Translations under genes and position numbers: made by a program
Notes under the pieces: model-generated
Database searches by the model: none
Seen by the model: the letters and a program-made list of their open reading frames with translations, nothing else
Told to the model about the DNA's origin: nothing
Part shown: piece by piece, positions 53,042-60,183 of the stretch
Numbering within the stretch: position 1 is the first letter of the stretch
Layout: every line of letters begins with the position of its first letter
DNA from: Marivirga salinae
GTDB lineage: Bacteria > Bacteroidota > Bacteroidia > Cytophagales > Cyclobacteriaceae
DNA: 64,000 nt
NCBI RefSeq assembly: GCF_030503855.1
Contig: NZ_CP129971.1
Coordinates: 3,658,001 to 3,722,000 of the forward strand
Direction: 5' to 3'

Positions 53042-56000
53042 TTACTTCGCTTTTTTAACTGCTAAAAGCGGAAAAAAGAAAAAGACCCCTATCATGGAGA
53101 ATATAAGACCTCCAATTGTACCAACCGCTAAGGAAAACCAGAAAACTTCATTTTGGCCACTCATCACGAATGGAATTAAACCAAAGCAAGTAGAAAAAAT
53201 GGTTAGTAAAATTGGGGCCGCTTTAGTACTGACTGATTTCAGGAAACCTCTGCTGTCCTGAATTTTTCTATTTTTAAAATCATACAATATATAAATCCCT
53301 GCATTGACGGTTAACCCGCCCAACATCACAAAAGCAGCATAACCACCTTGGTCAAAATAAAATTCGAACCAACCGAAGGTAAGGAACAAGCCGATAAAAG
53401 AGAGTGGAATCAATAGTAAAATGTAGAATGGAAGCTTAAAGCTTTCAAACAAAATACTGCAAATAAAGAATATTGCTACTATCAATAATAACAATAAGGA
53501 ATATTGCTTTTTGGCAGCATCTGAACCCCAGCTAAAACTTTGCTTTTCAGCGCTATAGCCCAATGGTTTAACTTGGTCATAAGTACCCAAAACTTCATCC
53601 AAATATTTACTCCCAAAGCGGGAAGAACCATAATATTCGAAGCTTAAAACCCTTATATAGCTTCTGTTTTCCTTATAAATCGCATTGACGGTGTTTTCCA
53701 ATTGGAGTTTACTCAAATTACCGGTTGGAATTCTTTTGCCATCATAATCCAAGCTGTATTGCTCTAAAGCAAATTTATTGAAATTATCTGCTTGGGCTGA
53801 GGCTAAAACTACTGGGAATTGCTCTCCACCGATGGGTAAATAGGCAGTGGCTCCATTTGCAGGAGCGTGCATTCGAATAGCATTGGTGAAATCCGATAGA
53901 CTGATATTATTAAAAGCCAACTCTTTCAAATCCGGTCGAATGATATACTCTTTACTTTTTTGATCGCGCCAGCTCATCCTTTCATTGGTATTCACTTCTT
54001 GAATTCGAGGATGCTCCAACAACATCTCAGCAAATTTATCCGCTTGATTTTCCAATTCGAAATAATTATAGCCTTTCAAAGCAACTCTAAAAGATGGGAT
54101 TCGGTCTCCCGATCCAGTTGAGAAACCCTGTCCTACTCCATAAACAGTCCAATTTACGCCACTCCAGTTTGTGCTTCTAGAAGATAATCTAGCTTTCAGC
54201 TGATAAGGAAATGCTGATTTCTCATATTCTTCCTTAAAGATGATTTCAATGCTCCCATATTGACCAGAATAAATTTGGGTAGTAAAAATATCGATTCCTT
54301 CTTGCTGGAGCAGAAAATCCTCGAAATCCTGCATAATGGTATTCATTTGATCCAGCGTATTGCCATAAGGTAATTTACCATTGATATAAAGCCTTGTTTT
54401 TTCATTTTGTCTGTAGCTAGAGCGCTCATAAACATTGCGCACAAAAAGCCTTAAGCTGCCGCCCAACCATTTATCAGATATTGGTCGAATATCATCTTGG
54501 TAAATATCAGAACCTATGACTTTATTGTACCATTCGTGATCTTCCCATTTAGCGGGAAGCATAAATATTGGTAACCCAAAAGCAAATAAAAGTAATACAA
54601 AAAAGGATTTTCGATACTTTGCTGACCAATGAATGGCATTGGAATAACGGTTAAACCAGCGCACCTTTCTGCGCAACTGCTTCATGGAATTGCCTTTTCG
54701 CGTCTGGTTTTGAGCGTTAAAAAGCAATGCGTAAAGTGATGGTGTAAAAAACAAAGCCACCAATAAAGAAACACCCAACAGCAAAGCTACTACTTTGGAG
54801 AAATCCACCAGATTCATTTTCTGTTCTTCCGGCAAAAGGAAAACCAATAATAAAGCAGCAATAGTCGTTAAAGAAGCCGCTAAAAGTGCCAAAAACAGAT
54901 GTCTGTTTTTATATTTATGAATATGGTCGATCATGACAATGGCATTATCCACAATCAATCCAAAGGAAATGGTCAAGCCAGCCAATGAATACAGATGGAT
55001 TTCTATATCCAAAGCCCAAACACCAATGATGGCCAGCGAAACATTCACTAAAATACCAGCAAAAAGCACCAGTAAATAGCGCCAATTACGGTTAATCAGA
55101 AATATAAAAAGTATGAGAATGCTGATGGAAAGAATGGAGCGTTCGTAAAGTTTATCCAGCTCTTTTTCCAGGTATTCGGTATCATCATACACCAAACGGA
55201 GTGCTACACCTTCAGCCAAATTATCATCGATCTGATTTAATCGAGACTTTACTTCTCTGGCCAAGTTGATTCGATTTACGCCCTTTCTAGCCTCCACTAC
55301 CAGCGTGACAAAGTTTTCACCATTGATTCTGTAGTGACTAGTAGCTTCCTGTTCTTCTAAATTGATTTCCGCTAAATCTTTTAATCGATAGCTTTTTCCT
55401 GATTCAGGTTGCGTAATTTTTAATTCCCCAATTTGCTGAATGTCAGAGAACCTCTGATCGAGCACTAAAACATATTTTTCATTGCCCGCACTCTGTGCCA
55501 AGCCCGGATAGCGCAACTGCCCACTTTGCTGTAAAGTCGTTCTTAAATCTGCAGGACTCAAACCATAGGCTTCCAATTTTTTAGGATGAAAATTGATGCT
55601 GATTTGCAAATTATTAGCTCCATAAACCGGTAAAGATTCAATTCCAGCAATATTCTGCAAGGGTTTTACAATGGATTCCTGCGCAATTTCTTTAATTCTA
55701 TAGGATGCGAAAGGCCCTCGTACCGTATATCTTAGAATGGTTTTGTTTTCCTCCTCTTCATCATCTCCCCCACTGCTTTGCAAAATGGGGTAGCTCACTT
55801 TTTCATCCAATTGAGGATAGACCTGCCGAATTAAAGTGGCTACTTCAAAGCGTTTATAGGCTAAATCTGCATTTTTGGAAAAGCGAAGGGTAATATTTCC
55901 GCTTCCATAACGCGATTGGGAATTCAGTTCATCCAAATCTCTGAGCTGAGATAAAATGTTTTCCAATGGTGCTGTAGCCAGTTTCTCCACTTGTGTTGGA

Positions 56001-56140
56001 TCCGCATTGCGCACACTAAATTGCAAACTGATCTCAGGTGTCTGATAAGTAGGATTCAGGTTGACTGACAGTTTGGGAATAAGCGCCAATCCCATTAAAC
56101 TGACGACTAAAAATGTGATAATAATTCGAAATGGGGTCAT
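53042..56140 (-). CDS. RND-family efflux permease (divergent partner)
   Basis: A 1032-residue inner-membrane proton antiporter of the AcrB/HAE1-type superfamily. It has TM1 at the N-terminus (FRIIITFLVVSLMGLALIP), a periplasmic porter domain, a TM2-TM6 block (RSILSISILILFIFLINRNW and on) with Asp398-Asn399 in GLIVDNAIVMID, a second porter domain, and TM7-TM12 ending VFFFFPLLAV. AcrB has two Asp at the TM4 site; Asp-Asn is common in Bacteroidota members. It is a single gene without adaptor or TolC beside it. The only adaptor in the window (59122) lies 3 kb away, divergently, with another permease. The two permeases may work together. Confidence 0.9.
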   Translation of the reverse strand: MTPFRIIITFLVVSLMGLALIPKLSVNLNPTYQTPEISLQFSVRNADPTQVEKLATAPLENILSQLRDLDELNSQSRYGSGNITLRFSKNADLAYKRFEVATLIRQVYPQLDEKVSYPILQSSGGDDEEEENKTILRYTVRGPFASYRIKEIAQESIVKPLQNIAGIESLPVYGANNLQISINFHPKKLEAYGLSPADLRTTLQQSGQLRYPGLAQSAGNEKYVLVLDQRFSDIQQIGELKITQPESGKSYRLKDLAEINLEEQEATSHYRINGENFVTLVVEARKGVNRINLAREVKSRLNQIDDNLAEGVALRLVYDDTEYLEKELDKLYERSILSISILILFIFLINRNWRYLLVLFAGILVNVSLAIIGVWALDIEIHLYSLAGLTISFGLIVDNAIVMIDHIHKYKNRHLFLALLAASLTTIAALLLVFLLPEEQKMNLVDFSKVVALLLGVSLLVALFFTPSLYALLFNAQNQTRKGNSMKQLRRKVRWFNRYSNAIHWSAKYRKSFFVLLLFAFGLPIFMLPAKWEDHEWYNKVIGSDIYQDDIRPISDKWLGGSLRLFVRNVYERSSYRQNEKTRLYINGKLPYGNTLDQMNTIMQDFEDFLLQQEGIDIFTTQIYSGQYGSIEIIFKEEYEKSAFPYQLKARLSSRSTNWSGVNWTVYGVGQGFSTGSGDRIPSFRVALKGYNYFELENQADKFAEMLLEHPRIQEVNTNERMSWRDQKSKEYIIRPDLKELAFNNISLSDFTNAIRMHAPANGATAYLPIGGEQFPVVLASAQADNFNKFALEQYSLDYDGKRIPTGNLSKLQLENTVNAIYKENRSYIRVLSFEYYGSSRFGSKYLDEVLGTYDQVKPLGYSAEKQSFSWGSDAAKKQYSLLLLLIVAIFFICSILFESFKLPFYILLLIPLSFIGLFLTFGWFEFYFDQGGYAAFVMLGGLTVNAGIYILYDFKNRKIQDSRGFLKSVSTKAAPILLTIFSTCFGLIPFVMSGQNEVFWFSLAVGTIGGLIFSMIGVFFFFPLLAVKKAK

Positions 56141-56463
56141 GCGGTAAAGATAGGAATTATTGGGGGATGGGAAAGAAGGGAACTAGGGTTTTAGGTTATT
56201 GATGAGGTTCCTATAACTCTATTTTATATAAACATATTAGATTCATTCCTTTACAGCTTCTGCCTTTTCCTTTTCCATATGGCAGGACTCTAAAGTATTA
56301 TTTTTTTCAGGATATAATTTTGATAGAAACTTAGCCAATTATGTTTTTCGCTAATCGAAATTAACGTGAAATAAAAAATAAGACTAAACAGATATTAAAT
56401 ATTGTTTAGTCTTAAATAACATATAAATTAATTTTAAGAATACTTTAGTTTAATACAATAAAT
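56141..56463. other. Intergenic region between the RND gene and the CxxC lipoprotein gene
   Basis: 323 bp. The only structure recognised is the terminator at 56380-56413. The rest is AT-rich without ORFs. Confidence 0.5.
56380..56413 (-). terminator. Terminator of the small-peptide/lipoprotein cassette
   Basis: Perfect 11-bp arms AAGACTAAACA / TGTTTAGTCTT around 12 bases; on the minus strand it is followed by ATTTTTTATTT. It lies about 50 bases beyond the stop of the CxxC lipoprotein gene. Confidence 0.75.
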
Positions 56464-56910
56464 CTATTCAATTAAATGGTCTTTTAGATTTTTAAGTTCA
56501 CTATTCAAATTGTCTGGTGAAAGGGTGATTTGATTATTTATATAACCAGATTCCACCTCAAATAAAACAGGATAACTATCTATTTCACTGTTTAAAACAT
56601 TTAATGAATCGATGATAAAATTTTCTAAAAATTTTTCATCATAATCTCTCTCTATTTGCCGTTTATTTTTCAATTGAGTCCAAACAACATAAAAATCATT
56701 TTTATTTTTAATACTAGCATGATTGCTTTCTACAAATTCATAAGTTTTTTTAACACAACCATCACAACCATAAAGTAATGGGATTATCAAATATTTACCA
56801 TCATTTTCAAAAATCGGTGAATCCAAAAGCAGTTTATTGGATTCACTATTTTTTGAATTACAAGAAGATAAAATCATCAAACTTAGAAGATAAAACACAA
56901 ATTTATTCAT
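56464..56910 (-). CDS. CxxC-containing lipoprotein of the small-peptide cassette
   Basis: A 148-residue lipoprotein with Cys17 in MILSSC. After a short linker comes KYLIIPLLYGCDGCVKKTYE, with a CxxC (Cys49 and Cys52) at the start of a helix after a beta strand, as in thioredoxin-like proteins. DFYVVWTQLKNKRQIERDYD and SYPVLFEVESGYINNQ would supply further strands, the Pro in SYPVL being where thioredoxins carry the cis-Pro. Strict family membership cannot be proven by eye. Its ATG overlaps the end of a broken small ORF (stop at 56903). It is the last gene before the terminator at 56380. Likely a periplasmic-side thiol-disulfide protein. Confidence 0.68.
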   Translation of the reverse strand: MNKFVFYLLSLMILSSCNSKNSESNKLLLDSPIFENDGKYLIIPLLYGCDGCVKKTYEFVESNHASIKNKNDFYVVWTQLKNKRQIERDYDEKFLENFIIDSLNVLNSEIDSYPVLFEVESGYINNQITLSPDNLNSELKNLKDHLIE

Positions 56911-57139
56911 AATGCATTAAATTAAAAAAACCTTGTGATGAGGCCACACTCTGTGTATTAATCACAACCGTACTCAAACCCCATGTCATCCCAATTGCAC
57001 CCAATTTGAAAACATAATAACAACGTTCTGGTTCTTTCAAAACTTCTTATCTCGTAATTGCTTCAGTTGAATAAGATTCTAAAAACAGAAAAGCTGTAAC
57101 AATATATACTAAAAATCTCAATTACATTTTTGCTTTCAT
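56903..57139 (-). pseudogene. Remains of a small secreted-protein gene
   Basis: One frame from ATG at 57139 reads MKAKM, stop (57124-57122), LRFLVYIVTAFLFLESYSTE, a second stop (57049-57047), then EVLKEPERCYYVFKLGAIGM and on to FFNLMHYE and a final stop at 56903. The middle piece looks like a signal peptide and the last piece like a short mature domain. The final stop overlaps the next gene's ATG, as in a coupled operon. Two in-frame TAA codons make an intact product unlikely unless translation restarts internally. It could also be chance, though coding-like sequence over 75 codons in an AT-rich region is notable. Confidence 0.4.
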
Positions 57140-57163
57140 TTCTATCAATTTTAAATATTTACT

Positions 57164-58297
57164 CTAATGATTTATTTCATAAACATGAACAATAAATTTA
57201 TCCTCTACAGTGTCATCATTAGATTTATTATGAAACGGCATATACAATAATCCATCGTGGTAGAATAGGCTTTCTGAACTAAATTGTTTCGCATCAAACC
57301 TTTCATAGCCAACGTAATTGTAATCTGAATCAAATACTTGAATATATAAATCTTTCTCCCACCAATTTCGATCAACTTCAAGTTTTTCATTTGTCATACC
57401 ATCATGAACCACCCTTATTGTATTCCCAGATTTTTCATCAGTATATAATTCAAGAAATTGTGATCTTTTCATAAAATATTCTAGTTGCTCATTAAATGTG
57501 GCTTCTTCCGATATTGGAGACTTATCACCCTCTCTTAAATCCGGTATCTTAGTAGATACTACATTAATCATTTTGGACTGATCAAACACATATAAATTTG
57601 GGTCATAATTGAAACTGTATAAAAAATGACCCTTTTTGTTAATAGTCCTGCTAAAGTTCCAACTACTAACACCAAAACTATCGCCTTGTCGCATAAAATC
57701 CGGGTAATGGCTAGGTATAGTTTGAAATTTATTCTTATCAAAATCGTATTTAATCGTCAAGTTTCTTTCATAGTACCCATCCCAATTAATAGGTATAGTT
57801 TCCATTATGAAATATTCTCCAAATCTCTGAAGTTTTGCGAATTCTTTTACCTCAGGCCTTTTAATGCTATCAGGCATCATAATTTTACTTTTTTTAATAA
57901 TTTCACCTTTGCCGTTGAATTGGATAAATTCTGAATTTGTATTTAGCGCAAAAAAGGCATCCGGTGACTCAGGAAGTATGGGTAAATTTAATTTACCCAC
58001 TCCATCAGGACCTTCTTTGAACAGCTTTAAAGTAAAGTCTTTGGTGGAATCATTTAAACTGTAGAAAAAGCATTCGTAAAAATTATCAAAATCTTCAACC
58101 GAATAAATATAAATACCATTATCGTGAATAAAAAAATCTACATTCTTAGTGTTGATCACCGAATCATCGATAGAAATTTTTTTTATTTCCTTTAAAGAAA
58201 AATTTAATTTACTATGTTTTTTTTCAACATCTTTATTTCCGGTTGTACAAGAATATAAAGTAAAAATAATTGCCAGGTATAGTACAGACTTATTCAT
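57164..58297 (-). CDS. DUF4221-like lipoprotein, probable beta-propeller
   Basis: A 377-residue lipoprotein with Cys17 in FTLYSC. The mature protein is a series of beta blades: NVDFFIHDNGIYIYSVEDFD, FKEGPDGVGKLNLPILPESP, FFALNTNSEFIQFNGKGEII, KGHFLYSFNYDPNLYVFDQS and LFYHDGLLYMPFHNKSNDD. The GPDGVG turn and blade spacing agree with DUF4221 and 6-bladed-propeller-like lipoproteins that, in Bacteroidota, often accompany genes for tiny secreted peptides (NVEALA type). Here such a peptide gene (58357) lies just upstream, separated by a hairpin. The function is unknown; binding of the peptide or its product is conceivable. Confidence 0.68.
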   Translation of the reverse strand: MNKSVLYLAIIFTLYSCTTGNKDVEKKHSKLNFSLKEIKKISIDDSVINTKNVDFFIHDNGIYIYSVEDFDNFYECFFYSLNDSTKDFTLKLFKEGPDGVGKLNLPILPESPDAFFALNTNSEFIQFNGKGEIIKKSKIMMPDSIKRPEVKEFAKLQRFGEYFIMETIPINWDGYYERNLTIKYDFDKNKFQTIPSHYPDFMRQGDSFGVSSWNFSRTINKKGHFLYSFNYDPNLYVFDQSKMINVVSTKIPDLREGDKSPISEEATFNEQLEYFMKRSQFLELYTDEKSGNTIRVVHDGMTNEKLEVDRNWWEKDLYIQVFDSDYNYVGYERFDAKQFSSESLFYHDGLLYMPFHNKSNDDTVEDKFIVHVYEINH

Positions 58298-58328
58298 AAA
58301 TTTTAATCCATTAAAAAAGAAACATGAA

Positions 58329-58351
58329 AACAGGGGAATTTATCCCCTGTT
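58329..58351 (-). terminator. Intercistronic hairpin between the small peptide gene and the lipoprotein gene
   Basis: Perfect 9-bp arms AACAGGGGA / TCCCCTGTT around a 5-base loop, 5 bases past the small gene's stop. On the minus strand it is followed by TTCATG and then TTTCTTTTTT. It should act as a partial terminator or 3' stabiliser, giving much more peptide mRNA than lipoprotein mRNA. Confidence 0.6.
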
Positions 58352-58356
58352 ATTAT

Positions 58357-58548
58357 TTATTCGCAAGAACAATTTAATTTTGCCTTAGGCATGGAACAGC
58401 CTTCTTGTAAGTCCCAAGCACATAAATCACCTACAGGCGCAATCAATCTTTGCTGAGTAGTAAATGCATCAAATGAATACATCCCCAATGCAAATACTCC
58501 CATTATAGCTGGTATTAATACTTTCTTTTTAAAAATTTTCTTTCTCAT
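58357..58548 (-). CDS. Tiny secreted-type peptide with four cysteines (NVEALA-like arrangement)
   Basis: A 63-residue protein: a very basic start MRKKIFKKK, one hydrophobic segment (about 10-24, VLIPAIMGVFALGMY), then a short polar domain with Cys43, Cys51, Cys60 and Cys62 (DLCAWDLQEGCS and LNCSCE). The size, basic leader and C-terminal cysteines recall the NVEALA and related small-protein families of Bacteroidota. The NVEALA motif itself is absent, so it is not assigned to that family. It is the first gene of a minus-strand cassette with a DUF4221-like lipoprotein and a CxxC lipoprotein. Its cysteines could be oxidised outside the inner membrane. Confidence 0.68.
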   Translation of the reverse strand: MRKKIFKKKVLIPAIMGVFALGMYSFDAFTTQQRLIAPVGDLCAWDLQEGCSMPKAKLNCSCE

Positions 58549-59121
58549 AACTAAATAAAGTAAAAGGTTAAAAATAAATTAAACATCAACCCTAAAAACT
58601 AAATCATGAAAAAAACCTTCATTGAACTACCAAAGGCCTAATAAGGTGGGACAAGTCAAATTTCTTCACTCTGCAGGTTTTGCTCAAAACAGCTGTAGCT
58701 AGCGGGTGCTGTTCTGAATCAGTTACTACATTTAATAGTATTACTGAGTTGATGGTACAAGTGTAGTCAGAAAAATAAAAAAAACCAAACTTATTACATT
58801 AGTTTTTAACCGTAACTAAAACTTATGTAAATAATTATATAATTCTAAAAATATCAAAACCCTATTTTGAAGGGTTACAGGATGACTAATGGAGACACAC
58901 ATGCATTCTTTGGCTGTTAAAACAATATTAAAGGTAGCCAGAGTTGTTAAATAGTCCTCAATCCATTACATCAATTTTTTCATCAAACCCATAATACTCA
59001 CTAACCATAAATAGAATAGTGAATTCCCTAAACCTATAACAAAATTTTCATTAGTTTTAATCCTATTTCTTTTGATATTAAACTACCAAAGTAGTAGTTT
59101 TAATTTTGAACCAAAATCGAT
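58549..59121. other. Divergent intergenic region between the peptide cassette and the efflux operon
   Basis: 573 bp. It holds the operator-like palindrome and promoter of the efflux genes (59071-59108) and an imperfect AACAGC/GCTGTT dyad near 58689-58714. No promoter box with a good match could be placed for the peptide gene on the minus strand. No ORF of note. Confidence 0.5.
59071..59108 (+). promoter_or_regulatory. Promoter with operator-like palindrome for the RND efflux operon
   Basis: TAATTTTG (59101-59108) fits TAnnTTTG; a TTTG lies at 59071-59074. Between them is a perfect inverted repeat AAACTAC-CAAAGTA-GTAGTTT (59080-59100) that would place a repressor exactly between the two promoter elements. 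A TetR- or MarR-type regulator would suit; none is encoded nearby. The spacing between the boxes is long (26 bases). Confidence 0.5.
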
Positions 59122-60183
59122 ATGTCAAAAAAATTATTTTTACTGCTTATTCCTATCCTTTCCTGGGCTTGTGGTAGCGAAGAAAAAATAGATGAAGAAA
59201 CGGCTACTGAAAACGTTAAAAATACAGCTCCCAATACAATGGTGAAGGTGGATACAGTGGTTTCAGCACCTTTCTATTTATTGATTGAAAGCGCTGGAAA
59301 GGTTAAAGCCCACAAAGACGTGAAAGTCTTAGCCGAAACTACTGGCACTATCCAGCAAGCCAATATCAAATCAGGACAGAAAGTTTCGGCAGGAGAAGTT
59401 TTAATTCGCTTAAATCCTGAAGAAGCACAATTGAAATTGCAATCGGCAGAAATCAATTATGAAAAAGCTAAACTGGAATTTGAAAACAGCCTCATTGGTT
59501 TCCCGAAACTATTAGCTCAGGAAAATCCAGAACAAGACAGTCTTTATCAAAAACTGAAAATAGGTAGTGGAATGCAAGAAAGCAGTATTCAGTTACAAGA
59601 AGCCAAAATAGCACTGCAAAAAACCGTGATTCGGGTACCTTTTTCGGGTACACTATATGATGTAAAAGCTTTTAAGGGAAAACACATTACTTCTGGGGAT
59701 GAATTATTTTCTGAATTTAACCACCGCCTTTTGGTAGAAGTGAATTTATTGGAATCCGAAGCCTTAAACCTAAAAGAAGACATGCCTGCCGAGATTCGTA
59801 ACCCTGCTAAGGACACTAGTTTTCAAGGAGAAGTTTTCAGCATTAATCCTAAAGTGGATGAAAATGGATTAGTGCAAACTCATATTTTAATAAAAGGAGA
59901 ACATGCACTTTGGCCTGGCATGAATGTGTATGTAGAAATCAAAATTCCAAAAGGCGAAAGATTGCAAGTACCTAAAAGCAGTTTGGTATTGCGCTCTGGC
60001 AAACCAGTAGTTTTTTCCATCGAAAAAGATCTGGCAAAATGGAATTATGTGGAATTCGGATATGATAATGGCAAAATGGTGGAAATCACGGATGGCTTGA
60101 AAGCTGGAATGTTGGTGATTACCAATAACAATTTGCAATTGGCACATGATGCCCCTATCAGCATCCAAAATTCTGACAACTAA
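59122..60183 (+). CDS. RND efflux membrane-fusion (adaptor) lipoprotein
   Basis: A 353-residue HlyD/AcrA-type adaptor anchored as a lipoprotein (Cys17 in LSWAC). It has the biotinyl-lipoyl halves SAGKVKAHKDVKVLAETTGT and KKVIRVPFSGTLYDVKAF-like text (ALQKTVIRVPFSGTLYDVKA), split by a coiled-coil hairpin (about 110-165, EAQLKLQSAEINYEKAKLEF). The beta-barrel follows with MPAEIRNPAKDTSFQGEVFS, and the membrane-proximal domain ends VEITDGLKAGMLVITNNNLQ. It links the permease to an outer-membrane channel. Its stop codon overlaps the permease start (TAATG), so the pair is translationally coupled. Confidence 0.93.
   Translation: MSKKLFLLLIPILSWACGSEEKIDEETATENVKNTAPNTMVKVDTVVSAPFYLLIESAGKVKAHKDVKVLAETTGTIQQANIKSGQKVSAGEVLIRLNPEEAQLKLQSAEINYEKAKLEFENSLIGFPKLLAQENPEQDSLYQKLKIGSGMQESSIQLQEAKIALQKTVIRVPFSGTLYDVKAFKGKHITSGDELFSEFNHRLLVEVNLLESEALNLKEDMPAEIRNPAKDTSFQGEVFSINPKVDENGLVQTHILIKGEHALWPGMNVYVEIKIPKGERLQVPKSSLVLRSGKPVVFSIEKDLAKWNYVEFGYDNGKMVEITDGLKAGMLVITNNNLQLAHDAPISIQNSDN

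Noticed and set aside
57626..58064. Plus-strand frames opposite the DUF4221-like gene
   Set aside because: Shadows without signal peptides or domains.
58357..58548. Assignment to the NVEALA family
   Set aside because: The size and layout fit, but the NVEALA motif is absent, so only the resemblance is reported.
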